Translations under genes and position numbers: made by a program | Assembly: GCF_040581485.1 (NCBI RefSeq) | Contig: NC_090132.1 | Coordinates: forward strand, 18,967,411 to 19,031,410 | Source: Linepithema humile | Lineage: Eukaryota; Arthropoda; Insecta; Hymenoptera; Formicidae | Length of the DNA: 64,000 nucleotides | Direction: 5' to 3' | Notes under the pieces: model-generated | Told to the model about the DNA's origin: nothing | Databases searched by the model: none | What the model saw: only the letters and a program-made list of their open reading frames with translations | Part shown: positions 25,750 through 39,400 of the stretch, in pieces | Numbering within the stretch: position 1 is the first letter of the stretch | How the letters are laid out: each line of letters starts with the position of its first letter

Positions 25750-26530
25750 GTGCGTTTCCCCCAGGTTTACCCCAAGATAAAGTGAAATACATCGGTCACG
25801 GGCGATCTCCGCGTCCGGGTTCCGAGCGCACAGGTATCACCTGTTAACTCGCCGGTCCTAATCGTTATGAAGGCGCCGGCGTCATATGCTGCGCGGTGAA
25901 AAGAACGGCTCATTTCCTCGCCGCGTCGTGTATCTCACCTCTGTCCGTCTTCTTTCCTCGCCACAAACCTAATGAAATTTCGTCTCGGACAAAAATACGA
26001 GCCGGCCCGCGCGAAAGGGAGAAAGACGGAAAGAGGGAGTGAGAGGGGGGAGTACGCGAGAGAGATCCCTTTCGATCAATTAAGGCTAATAAATGGCGTC
26101 GACGGCGGGGTTGTTGATGGCGACCGGCCACGTGGAGTGAGAGGGGAAGAAGTGGAAAGGGGAGCGGAAAGGAAAGGAAAGCGTTGCCATGAGCGAGCCG
26201 ACCGAGCTCTGTGGGTTTATGCTATTAAAAATGTAAATATCTGCCGGCGGCTCGTTATCGGATGTAAATATGGCGGCGGGCGCGTCCGGGGCCAGATGGG
26301 GCGGGGTGGGTCTCGCAGCTCCTTTGTTTCGTTATTTATTGGAATGTGGAACGCGCGTGCATGGCCGAGTGCGCGCCGCATCGAAACCCACGCTTCGATG
26401 AAGCGCCGGGAGAACGAGGACGAGATCATCTCTCGTCTCGTATCATCTCGAAACTCGTCCTCGCTCTGCGACATTTCAATCTCGAAAGCGCTCAAATTTG
26501 CATGGGACCACGGAAATCAGAATGCGATTT
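25750..26530. promoter_or_regulatory. CpG- and GAGA-rich block, PRE-like motif cluster
   Basis: The block 25980-26370 contains GAGAG-type motifs (26035-26065) and five copies of the Pho/YY1 core GCCAT on either strand (26093, 26117, 26186, 26270, 26361). Just upstream, 25830-25844 is the dyad ACAGGTATCACCTGT, which combines a CAGGTA and a CACCTG box. The combination of Pho and GAGA motifs is known from Drosophila Polycomb response elements. Here it is only a motif-level suggestion. The 193-codon frame starting at ATG 25972 covers the same DNA, but its composition follows the purine-rich strand, so I do not call it a gene. Confidence 0.3.
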
Positions 26531-26599
26531 TGCTGTCTCAAGTTTGTGCATAACGCAAACTACATCCACAAGTGATTCTTTCAAATTAATTTAGATCTA

Positions 26600-29500
26600 A
26601 AAATAAAATGTATATTGACATGCCATATCAGAATAAAATAACAATATTACGTTATAATAATAAAAATAGAAAAACACGAAATTTTTAGTTTTACTTTATA
26701 TCATATTAAGGCACTTGTATTTTAACAAGTAGATGCAAGTAGATAAAGAGAATCAGTAAGAGATTTGATATTTGATGCAAAGATAATTCTAATTAATATG
26801 ACAATTTTTTAATCAAATCTTGTATTTATTCTTATCATGGCATCTAATTTTTGAAATACAAATGTCTTAAAGATTTAAAATAAAACTAGAAACACTACGC
26901 GTTTCAGTAAAAATCATGTGTGTCTAACGGTAGGTGAAGATATTATCGATATCTAAGTATATGCAAATTATTAATTCACAAACGAATAAATGTCTTAGTA
27001 AAAAATTTCGCATTATCGGACCTCGACAAAATATCATCGACCCAATCCGAAATTTAAAACAAACTTACTGACAGCTTGTACTAAAGAAAAAACGAAGACT
27101 GACAAAGTTCAGGGTTCTCGAAGGCGAGAACTTCGTCAGTCGATTCAAACATACGCGCCAGTCTTCCTATACCCCTCGCTTTTTCAAGCTCCGAAACTTT
27201 GATATATGACTCAATAAAACCAGACCCAAGGCGGGCCCGGAGTAAATATCAAACGTAAAATGTTCACCTCGTTAACTTGTTCCGCGGAGTTGGGATACAC
27301 TATAAAAGAGGAGAGCGAGGAGGGATGTAGAGACACGCGTATCCGAACAAAGTGCCAATTAGGAATTCCGCTAATTAATATAGAACAAATCAATGGAATA
27401 TAATATAAAGGAGGAAGAAGAACAGACGTAAATTGTTAGTCCTAATTGTATGCAACACGCTCGTTTACTACATATCCGTCCAATCAATCAATGATAAATT
27501 GCCGGATGTTTTCGTCTCAGAGAATCTGTAAAATGTCATTAAACGTAAAAATGAAAATTTCAATCTACGATCGGTTATGTGAAGAAATCGGACAAGTATT
27601 GCTTCAATTAAAAGAATGATATGTTAAAATGTTATTTTTTGAAAGCAATTAGCTTATTTTTTATTTAAAGCGACTATATATTCCACTTTGGAAATGACGA
27701 TATATGCAAAGTATAAAAAAGAATAGAAATACCGATGATAATAAATAAGATTTCAATTATATTTGATTTAGTTACCATCAGTTCAAAATCACACATAGAT
27801 CACGATGGATTCGTTAACAAACAGAAGAAATAGCTCTTTCTCTCTGGCTGGATTTCTCATTTAAAATATCATTAAGGCGCCTCAACGACATGTCATTATG
27901 AATAACAGTAATATTATTATCAGATCTAACTATACCAAGAGATTACTTAGATTATCGGCAGGTGCGTGTCTTAATGACCGACGAAATTACAGCCGAAATT
28001 ACCTCCCGCCCTGAAAAACACGAGGAGACATAATGAAGAAGCCGACATAACACATATCATCGAGATAAATTGCAAAGATATCCCTTGCGGTGTCATTTCC
28101 AAATTTCAACATTGTTTAAATGACATGATACGCGTACAAAATGAATTTTGAACCGTATATGGCAGGCGTGAAGTCGCTATACTAAGAGTAGAAATTATTG
28201 CTGTTCCATTTTCGATCGCGTCAAGTAATTTGGATATACGAGTGTGATTTATATAATATGATGCAAAATTAATTTTTTTCTTTCTCAAACGTAAACAACA
28301 TAAAAGATAATGTTATACATCGTGGAATACATTCCCATTCTTAAGATAGGCACGAGCGGACACTAAAATGCGATGTATCCGCTTATGAATTTGCAACTTG
28401 TATCGCGATGGTTTTATTGCGGATTTTCTACCGTTTCTTCTCACATCGCGTCGATCCGCTCCGACGGATCGCACGGCCATTTCTTTTCTGCCGCTTGTAT
28501 AGCGACCGTCCGGCAGATCGTTTCAATTGCACTTGATCGCTTCTTCTGTTCGTCGGACTTGGTCTTCTTATTTTTCTCTGCGATCGTTTTGCCCGTTCGA
28601 CGGGTGTTTGTTTTCGTGTCCCGCCGTCTTTATTTTACTCATTCGAAAGGAGAAGATATTTACGACCGCGATCGCCGTTCGCCAAGAATGATCATGTCGA
28701 CCGTATAATGTTCACAAATTTAAAAAAAATTCTGAGCAATCTCGTGTAATTGAAAAACACAAAAAACTGCATGTCAAAGTTGCTATTTTGATTAACAATA
28801 AGAGAGATGTTTACCTCGTTAAAACATATGTTGCGTAAAACAAAATAAAAGGAGTAAATTTGTGCGTACGCTACCTAATTAGTCGCGATGACAGCTTTAT
28901 CTCTTATCGCGTGCTGTCGCAATTGAGAGTTTCAATTTCTCGCAATATCTCGATCCACCCTCGAATCATCTACAATAACCGCAGATGTTACGCTGCTGGT
29001 AGGCAGCGTACTGCAACGATTCGTTTTATCGGATCGCCATCGCCCTCATCACGACTCAACTGTGCGGCGATCTGTGTCCTCGGAGGCGGCACTGAAAGTT
29101 CTTTGTCGCCGTTGTTGTCGTCTTTCGTCATCGCGCGGTACTGCCATTAGTTCCGCGTCAAGAACGAAGGACGAAGAATGGACTGGAGCGAGATCGACAA
29201 ACTGAGTTCGACACCTCGCAATAACGTTTTCCGCATGGTGCAAAGATCAATGTACTTTGTGAACATTTATAGAAAGCTTCGATAAAATTTCAAACAAAGA
29301 TATAGTTTGTATGATTCGATTTTGTAAGATACATTTTATCAGAAAATAAATTATCCAAAATTATTCAAAATTTTTTATTTGATTCATGTAGATTGTTTCT
29401 TTATCAAAAATTTGTCCTTTGACAACTTATTTTAAGTTGATAACAAAATCAAAGTAAAATTTGTTACTGACATTTCAATGATAAGAAGCTCATTCTCGGT

Positions 29501-29739
29501 GAACCAAATACATTTTATCATGTAATATCATGTATATCACATAACAATATTACATTATGCAATTAGCATGCAGAAAATTATTACGAGGTATAATCTGAGG
29601 ACACAAATCGGTCGAAACAAAATCATAATAAATGCAATAATATATATGTGTTGTATTTATTATTGAACGTAAAAAAATTTACACACGCGTACTCATTTTA
29701 CTTTTTTAAAAATACATATTATATTTTTTGCAAACCATG
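26600..29739. other. AT-rich stretch with one CpG-rich block
   Basis: No exon is supported. 28370-29160 is a CpG-rich block with two overlapping open frames (28373-28708, 28860-29150) that lack splice sites and domain character. The rest is AT-rich. Confidence 0.45.
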
Positions 29740-30500
29740 TTTTTATGCATGAATTGTAAGAACTTTCTTTTTTCTACAAGAATTTTCTAGAGCAAAGCGC
29801 TAAATATTTTCTCACATGTTAAAATATAACCTCGCGGCAATGCTATCACGATACCGAATCGTGAGCAGAATAGCGTCATGATTTCGTAAAATACATTACG
29901 TAAGGATAATTCAATCTCGTTCGCATCGCAAATTTGAGCAGGAAAAGAAAAGGATAGGCCGCCAATACGCAGGTCTCGAATGATTTGGAGACGAACATGA
30001 CGATTCCGAGAATCCATTAAGAAACACGAGTTTAACACGCTCTCGCGGAGTTAGAGTCTTAAGGACGCGAGTCCTTAAGAGAATGCCAGGAATGCCGATT
30101 ACTCGTCTGTGGCAGGACAAAGATTTCCGGCGACGGTGGCCTCCGAGCTGAGTGTTTTCCGTAAATTCGGTTAAGATAGGAAGGCCTACCACGAAGTCGT
30201 CGCGCTACTTTCGTCCCTGATAACAGCTCCCGTCCCTGATAGAACACACGGAGACACTCGATATGTGCATGCCGAGTATATGCATTTGTGTGTTTATACG
30301 ATGAACCTCTCTCTCTGTCGGCCTCACAGTAGTATAAACCATATCCTTCTTAATATCAAACAACAAAAGAATTCACGTAAGTATTTGCCGCAAAATTCAA
30401 TTATTTTGTTGTGTATTTTAACATGTGAGAAAATATTTAGCGCTTTGCTCTAGAAAATTCTTGTAGAAAAAAGAAAGTTCTTACAATTCATGCATAAAAA
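29740..30500. mobile_element. 761-bp element with perfect 87-bp inverted arms
   Basis: The 87 bases at 29740-29826 and 30414-30500 are exact reverse complements of each other. The outer tips read TTTTTATGCATGAATTGTAA, and identity stops sharply on both sides. The 587-bp middle is GC-richer than its surroundings, codes for nothing recognisable, and contains a perfect 10-bp-arm hairpin (30057-30080) and a doubled CGTCCCTGATA. The structure fits a young MITE or foldback element, or a recent inverted duplication. No clear target-site duplication was found, so the class stays open. Short minus- and plus-strand frames here come from the repeat. Confidence 0.75.
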
Positions 30501-33500
30501 TATTTTTTAGGATTTAAAATAAAATGTTTATTTTTTTAAGACTGAGCGCCAAAATAATTATATATCGAAATTAACGTATAAAAAATAATGTTGTAGCCTT
30601 CAAAACAGATACATTATTGAAGTATTACAACATTGATTAAATTAATTAAATTAGAGTGTGAAACAGTTTATAAATTTGTACGGAAATCTCAATAACATAT
30701 AAAAAAATTGTTTATTTAATAAATTTTTTGCAAGTCATTTGACCATATCATATAACCGACTTCATTTGCATTCAAATGTCATCAAACTTGTTACTTCAAA
30801 GCATTGTGAGATATTTTAATTATTTATGCATAATATTCATGCAAAAGTAATCTGCAACTAATTTCAGTTCTAGTTGAAAATAAAACGAGTATTTATCTCT
30901 GCATAGGTTGCTATTTAAATTAAATATATTTATACGGCACAAAAATAAATTCAAAAACAAGTTGTTTTGAATGATTCCATATGTATATAAACATACATAA
31001 TGAGATTGCATATTTAAAAAATTTTATATTCAATGTATAGCAAGTTCGTAGTTTTCTCTGTATTACGTAAAATAATTTGATAGAAATAAACTCATTTAAT
31101 TTAAATTTTTGCGATAAGCTATCACTCTTCGTTCACTATTTCTAATAATTCATTTCTTTTTACTATATCAAGATATAGATGGAAAAATAAAAGAATAAGA
31201 TAGAACAGAACAGTAAAATCAAAATTTAAATAATTGCGCAATATAAAATGAAAATTGTCTGTGTATAGCAAATAATATTAATAATGTACATTCGAAACAA
31301 TTTCGTGTTTTTTTGCCATGCTACGCATTAACATTAGCGATTTAACTTTCTAGTCTTAAAAAGGCTAATTATAATGTCTAATTTTTCTAGTCTTATAAAT
31401 ATTCTAACTCTCACTTTAATATGACTATAATATTGTATTCATGAAACAATGTTACATGTTCTTATCTAATTTTTCACGTTACAAAGTATTCATGGTTTTG
31501 CGTAGGCAACTTATTGTTAGTGTTGAGATAAGAATCGGTTATCTTCAGCGTGAAATATAGCTGACTGTAAAGGATTTAAATAAGACATATTAAAGCTGTA
31601 TCTGCAGTACGTATCTAATTTTCATATCGACTGATATATTATCAGTAGCGTATTTAAATTATTACTCCTAGATATTTTTATTTTGTGCGTTGTTTAGAAA
31701 TTTAGTTCTTATATTAGTATTATAATTATTCTTTTGAAGTAATATTTTTGCCTAAATGTAAAACACACTAAAATTATCCTCATTCAAGAAGTTTATATTA
31801 TCATAAGTATTACTTACGCACATTTTTTTAGTAATTATTATAATAATTTACCAATTCAATTTTCATAACTATGGACACATTCGATGCTTTTCTTTTTTGA
31901 CATAACAATATCTTTTATTGAAGTAAACGTTTTCTCAAACCCGAAATGTTAATCGAATGATTAAATGCTTGCATGAGTCACGTGATCATTAGTTCGTATA
32001 TACCTAATCGGTTAAGAGCAAGCAACCTCTTTGTCTTTCTTTTCTCAACAAGGTGCTCGATTATCTGGCTGCACGAATTAGCAATGAAGAGGCATTTACG
32101 ATTAGATCACTAAAAGGTTCACTTTCGAGATAGTTCACTAAAAATTAGCACTCGTAAATCAATTACGAATGTGGTTGTCCTTGCCCAACAATCTCTTTCT
32201 GAAGGAATTTAGACACCTTTCAGATAGCGAAGCGATAGGGGAATATCTCGGTGACTTTCAAAAAATTTCGAATATCTCGCAACGATGTTCTTAAAAGTTA
32301 AAGCATGACTGGGAAATTATTGAATGTTACAATACAATGTAATTATTGAAATGTTGCAATAAAAAAACGAAATGAGACAAAGTGATTTTAAACATGTTTG
32401 TAAATAAAATAAAATAAAAGTAAAATTAAGAATATGCTTGAAATACGATTGTAACACGATTAATTTTTGATATAATTTCTCATTATTATGATTCATTATT
32501 TTGATATTTTTCATTATTAAATTTAATACTCAATCTACAGTCACTGTTTGAATCAAATAATACTTCATCATTGCGTTTCAAAATCTCTCGAATTAGAATT
32601 TTCCCCAAAATATTTACACATTCTATTTTAGAGGTGTTTCTAAATTTCTGATACTTTGTTATCATACCATTATTTTACCACTATAGTTAAGTTTGATTGA
32701 TTTGTACTTTAAAAATAATCTTGTTAAATTTTAAAAAGTAAAGCATCCCGTATTGTTTCTTTTATTGCAATTAAAAATTATGCAACATTATTATTTAGCA
32801 ACAATATTACGCCATTAGTACGCAAAGAGAAGCGAAGTAAAAAATAATCCATTCTAACGCGGTGTATATCTTCTACAAAAAAATATATGTTAATATATTC
32901 CTACTTTGTTAACAAAATATACATGTCATATTCCGTTGGAATATTTGTGCCGTTTTCGATCTGCTTTCAATATATAATCTTATATTTAAGTAAATTTTAA
33001 AAATAAATAAGAATAAAGAATAGACTTAAACGTGAAATTCTTTTTAACAAATAATAAAAGAAAACAGTTTTTGTAATAAAGTAAATCGTAATAGTGTTTC
33101 AATGAAATTCTTTTAAATTATTATTTCTATTTTTAATTAATCTCGTTAATAAATTTGTTTATTTCGTTCATAGAGCGATTTGAGCACTGATTGACTAAAT
33201 TAGACATACTTTCCGAATAACACGCGAGGTTTACTTCGCCAAGATGCGTAAAACAATTAAGATAACGATTAGCAACCAACCATCAACCTAACATCCATGA
33301 GGAATCGACAAGGCGCGAAATTTCGCGCAAACTTAGCACAATAGCATCGTCGATAATGATCGTAGATAATAATTAACGTGAGTGAGCGAATTAATCATTT
33401 CGCATTAATCACAGAACCGGACATGTCATGTTTTCGAGTCCTACTTCGGTAACGATATAAACCGTGCGAGCCATTAAATCCTATCATGTTAAAAATGGAC

Positions 33501-36260
33501 TGCCATGAAAATCTAAATATTAAATCTTCTTTATCTAAAATTAATGTTTAAACGTTGTTCTCTTTCCCCTTATACTTTTAACGGAGAACACATATTGATA
33601 TATGATAACTCTGCGAATAAAAATATGATAATTAATGCAAGGTACAATATATACATATATCTACAACGAAAATTTAGCTCAATCAAAATTATCATGCTTT
33701 CAATTCCTGTTTATTTGCAAAGGCACTATTTTGTTCGACCTAACGAGGTGGAAGATAACTTGCGAGCAGTTCGCACTTCCATTTGCCTCCAAAAAACAGT
33801 GGGTGGGCTTGATTTATCCTGATTTAAGGGGACACACAATCGCACCTGATGAGTGCCACACCACGAGGCCTCTTGTCCCTGTATTAAGATTCTTAATGAT
33901 GATATCGGCCAATATGGTTATGCCCGCCTGGGTCGCCGAACTCGGCCTTAATGGATTCCCCGAACTCGGCACGCATGATTAATTTCGCATCGACGGGGCG
34001 AAACGACGAAACGGAGAAACAACACCGCGTCCGATTTGGATTTCCAATGGCACTCGTCGGGTATACTTATCGTAATGTCTCGGCGCAGCGTGGCGTGTGT
34101 CGCCTTGTTAATATCGAATATTTTTCCAATATTCTTTGCGACTTCGATGGCCGACTAACCGTTTCGTATCTCGGTGGTCTGACCAATCTTGACGACACGC
34201 GATTCTTTCACGAATTCTCAATCAAGGATGTTTATCTCGCAAAATTTAAATCTCTCCAGTTAAAAACCCTGCCATGTCTATATCTCAGTGTTATAATAAC
34301 AATTAGAATATAGAATTGAGTAAGTAATATTTATGATAGTTTTATATCATTTTAAGCATTTTTTATCAAATTATATACTTTATGAAAAATCGATATCAAT
34401 CAGTAAGATGTTAAATTTCTGAATTCTTTAAATATTCCATACTAATTATATAATTATCTATTAAAATGCAGAACCAAATACCGCTCGATAAACCAATATA
34501 CCTATATCTAATATTCTTGAAATGAGAAATATCTATACTTATCGATAATTTTTATAAATATAAATAATCGATAATTTGTCTCTTCGCCAAGTATATGTGA
34601 GAGGCAAATGTCTGGAGTGGAAGAGCGCTCTGTTGAAGAAGGAAGCGCGGTATCGCGAGGTATCGAGATGGAAAAGCGCGAATTAGACGAGAGAGCAGAT
34701 GATGAAAGAGGGGGCGGACATATATCGCGTGCGGGATAATCAACGCGGAGCAACATTAATTATCGTTATCAGGGTCCTCGGTCTGAAGCGTCGTGTAACG
34801 AGAATGCGGTGCAGCGTATGCGTTGCGTAGAGCGCGGCTGCCTGAATTACGCACGCAGGGGTTCAAAGAGACCGAACGCGCGCGGTTCATACCGCACGCC
34901 GCGCATAGTGCCTGTATGCACGTGAGATGCAACGTACGATACGCGCCGTTGCTTACGAGTTTATTTGCCGCGGATTATGCGCTGCGCGCGTATACCGTAT
35001 CATGGATGGCCGCGAATGTCGATTATCAACGAGAGTTACGAGTGTTAACACATCAAATTTTGTGTTACAAAATCATTTCACAGCTTCGTGCTTATATTAC
35101 ATTTTGTAACTGCCGATAGAAATAATTCAAAGAAGAAAAGCTGAAAGCGTTAATATTTGCAATAAGAAACCAAAATAAATGCGGTGCTAACGGGTTTCAC
35201 AGATAGTGAGCTTTTACGAGCTTTAGAGGCAAATAAGAAAAACGTCGTTTTAATTAATGAACTATGATTTTCTAATGCACCGAGCACATCGACCGCGGTC
35301 TTAATAATGCGCATATCTGCGGAAATACTTGGCCTGAAAAACATAGTAGCGGTATTATTGAGAAGTAACGACACAAAAAGTTCGATCGATGTGACACGAT
35401 CGACCGCGAGTAATTGCACGTTAAGATTTAGCGAAGCAATTAAAAGTCAATCTAGATTGTCCTTCGTTCGCGCACTGTCTCGTGGCCGTGATCGGCGTTC
35501 ATTACCTCGTCATTTGACAACTTTATTTTTAAGCGCTAACAAGTATAGGAATTTTTCTCATTGTCAGTAGATATTTGTAACGACTGAAGGTTTTTCTATC
35601 ACATTTTAATGTGCAGTGAAGCATTGTAGAATGACACATTTATGTGCTGAAGAACGCAATACAAAATGAACGCAGCGAGAACGAAGAAATCATTCTTTGT
35701 AGTGTGCTATACGTTAATGTGTATTTTTTTTTATTACATTCTTTGATTTCTTTTTTATCTCACAAGAGGTTATCAGAGGCAACCGGAGTCATTTGTTTCG
35801 AACGATAAAATTACGGTCCGTTCGTCGGTCCTCGCTGTACCAAATCCAGTTGGCCCGTCCGTCCATCGCGCTACGATGCGATGACCACTTAAACGCCCAA
35901 ATGGACTCGACTTTATGCACGGAGATAATTTCATAATGATTTACCGATCGTTCCCTCAAAAAGCTCGCACTCCAACGGGCGCGTTCCTCACTTTCGTCGC
36001 GATGCGATAAAAGCACACGCGCGCCTAGTGGCATCGTGCGTCACGGTGACAAGTCACTAATTAGTACGTCAGGGAACACACTCAACCGCTAGCTGACGTG
36101 CACGTTTTGCATTACATCATCAGAAAAATGCAATGAAAGTAACAATGACGTTGTTATTCTACTTTGTTGCCGATATACGGAAAGACAATTTCTTTTGATA
36201 TGCGGATAAGTTATGAAGCAACATTATACCTAGATCAAGCATTCGAGTTCCAATGTGAAG
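30501..36260. other. AT-rich stretch, no gene seen
   Basis: There are long AT-rich runs without an acceptable exon. A CpG-richer block at 33730-34230 and another at 34610-35080 contain overlapping short frames but no splice-supported coding segment. Confidence 0.5.
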
Positions 36261-36484
36261 CTAACTATTGACAGACAAGAAACAATCTTTCAGTATCCTC
36301 TTCTCTTTTTAATCAATGATTACTGCCAAGAACTTTCTGTAGATTGCATTACTATACTATATATTCTTTTGACAAGTTACAAATAGTATAGTAATACAAT
36401 CTGCAGGAATTATGGATAGTAACTATTGGTTAAAAAGAGAAGAGAATACTCACAAAGATTGCTCTTCGTCTGTCAACTAGTTAA
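36261..36484. mobile_element. Hairpin MITE with ~100-bp inverted arms
   Basis: The arms 36261-36360 and 36383-36484 pair almost along their full length around a 22-bp loop. Matching blocks include TTGACAGACAAG with CTTCGTCTGTCAA, CCTCTTCTCTTTTTAATCAA with TTGGTTAAAAAGAGAAGAGA, and ACTATACTAT with ATAGTATAGT. I estimate about 80 percent arm identity by eye. It encodes no protein. The short frame at 36426-36629 starts inside it and is not a gene. It could be a decayed MITE or, less likely, a hairpin small-RNA source. Confidence 0.7.
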
Positions 36485-39400
36485 CTTTTTTGAGGATTTC
36501 ATACAAATGTTTGATCTATATAATCTAAGTATACATATATGGCGTTGTTATGAACACACAAAAAGAATTTTAAGTTTCATAATTATAAAATATAAAAATT
36601 TTAGAAATAGAGAAACAAACTTGATATAATTATGAATAAATAAATAAAATTAAATAATAATAAATATAAACATATAAAGTTCGATAAAATTGATTAACTT
36701 ATTTTACTCATTGAATATCAACAGAATAAAACTATACGTAATGATTTTCTTTTCAATCTTTATATAGAAAATTATATCATATATTGGCAAAAGAACTAAA
36801 AATTTTATTTTGTAATTAATTAAATATTATTACGCGGACGATGAATCGGGCAAATTTCTTATTTTGATTTAATCATAATTATTCGAAAATGTTAATTAAA
36901 TTCGACTCACCACCTGGATTAATTTGCATAGAAACTCCTTTCTGCTGTTAATTCTTCTTTTGACGATGCATATAAATCCCATTCCTGCAAGCAGCAAAAG
37001 AAATGCGTTAATACAGCTGCAATTTAATAAAACTTTCTCATTTGACCATTGTTATATCATATTGTTTGATCAAATATCACACATATTGTCATTCTTCTAG
37101 TTTTTGGGGAAACTTTCTATAAAAAAATTGTTTCAATATTCCTATTCTCTTTTATAGCAAACTATTCTATGCCAAGTCTCAATAATGTCGGAATAATATA
37201 AATAATTTTGAAAGTAACATTTGTGAGCATTGAGCGAAATAAGAAACAAGGCTGACGTGTCTCGTTAGACGTCGTTCATTCATTATCAGTTCCTTTCGGA
37301 TTAGCATAAGTCCAACAACTGACCACAGCGCGGTGAAGCGGAAAAAATTTATTCACAATTCGACCGTGACGAATAATTCGCAAAATTAAGATAACACATT
37401 CTCTTGCCATTTGTCGTCGTATCTATCTCTCGTAAAGTTTCGTAAATAAATAGTGCTATTTGCAAAAAATCCAATTTCTGCTTCTGCAATGTTAACCGTT
37501 AGTCAACGCGCGTTATCGTTCCACCGTCACGTTGCCAAGGTTATGAAACTGTACTGCCTTTATTAAAAGAATGTAAAAAAGAAATAACGGCCGCTCGTCA
37601 TCGTGTCTAATTGTCTGCGGTAATGACTAGGTGCAGCGACCGGCGTAGTGCACTAAAAGCTATCCGTCTGTTAAATGGAACTGCGTAAAATAGCAACAAA
37701 ACAGGACGGAGAGATATTTCCGTGGCAGCCGAAATCCGCGACGAATGTCCTCCGCTCGAAAATACACTTGGGACGAATGCTACTACTTTCGAAGTAACGG
37801 TAAAATGCGCAACTAATCTTACATAATAGATTTCCTAGTCACGTATTTTCTCTTCTTTTTATCGGAGATAACAGAAAGATAATACCGAGTATAATAAGTA
37901 TTATATTTCTTTGCAAGAAAAATATTCTTTCCAAAAAATTTATTAAAATTTGAATAGAAACTCTATATGTGTAGATTACATTTTTATACATTTTTGTGCA
38001 TGCTTGTGTATTTTTCAAAAATTCAGAAATAAAATAAATAAAAATTCATACAAATATCTTTAAGGGTCGTAAGCTTAACCAAATATCTGCGCGCAAAATT
38101 GAGCAACATAGATAAATTCTAAATTATTTTTTGTAGTAACATACGCGGTTTATTATATCGATTTTATATCGATATAACATCGCTTGCTACGAGCCTGATT
38201 ATTGTGTGTTTTCCTAATGCGCGACTGGCACGAACGTCGAGCAGGCTAATACAAAAATGTCGATGAAGTATGCGATAAACCGGCGGTAATAACTCCGTCG
38301 AGTGAATAAATTTAATCGCACCGTCGCTCGTAATTAAGAATATTATTATAAAAGTCGAACCGAGAACTGCACGCGAGCAAAAACGATGCATTCATATTAA
38401 TTAATCATGTCTTCATTCAGGGGTACGTTTTAATTTGACATTGTGCCGCGCAATTTTGCGCATCCGTGCAAGTTACGCTCGGCGATTCGATTGTAATTCC
38501 TTTGATCGCCGATCGGCGAAGTATGCATTTTTCGTGTACTATGCAGCTAATGAAATTTAATTGGTCGCGTAATAGATGTAATAGCATTAATTCAGTTAAG
38601 CGATCTGTGTTTGAATTTATACATAATTATGCGTAATTAATGCAAATGAAGATTATTATCATTATTACTATTATTATTGTTATTATTCTGTTACATCGTG
38701 TAACAAGAAATTCTACCTCAGAACACATGCTTTTTTATCAATTATTTCAAGCATATTTTAACAGAGAACTTTGGTTCTTTTAGGATCAGATAATATCTAA
38801 AGATATATCATTAATACTAATTATTTTTCAAACAATCAACAATGAATATTGCTATCTTATTATCGAAATATTTATCGCGATGTAAAACAGATTTTCTTTG
38901 ACATCCTATGTCAACCTCCACATCGAAGCGCTTACAATTATAAGATGAATAATCTTGTCGTACATCGTTGTTTGCACAGACAGTGCGCGCAATATCCTTT
39001 CCGCTTTGTAAAATATCATTTTAGAACTCGCGCCGGTAATTTGTTTCTTTCAACAAACGCTTTCCCCGATTTCGCGTAGTCTAGCACGCGAAGATATACG
39101 TCAGTGCCCGCACACACAAACACGTTTAACATATACATCCGCGTGCACACGGGCGCGTGCATCCGCAAGCTGTCTCGGAACGACGGTATAATTCAATTCC
39201 AGGTGGAACTACCTGCCTGACTAGGTACGGCCGTGCGGCTCGAACAAGTGGAGGCAAATGAGATCCAGTTAAATTTGAGTTTAGTAAGTTAGCGCAAAGT
39301 TGGCGCAACTCCGTGGCCCGTCACGCGGGGCACCGAGCACCGGTCCGATAGCGTACACGCGGTGTAATTGCAATTAGCATATATCACAGTGGCGTACTCG

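Noticed and set aside
25972..26553. Longest open frame of the window (193 codons, plus)
   Set aside because: Its composition follows a purine-rich CpG block, other frames on both strands are open there too, and there is no domain or splice support.
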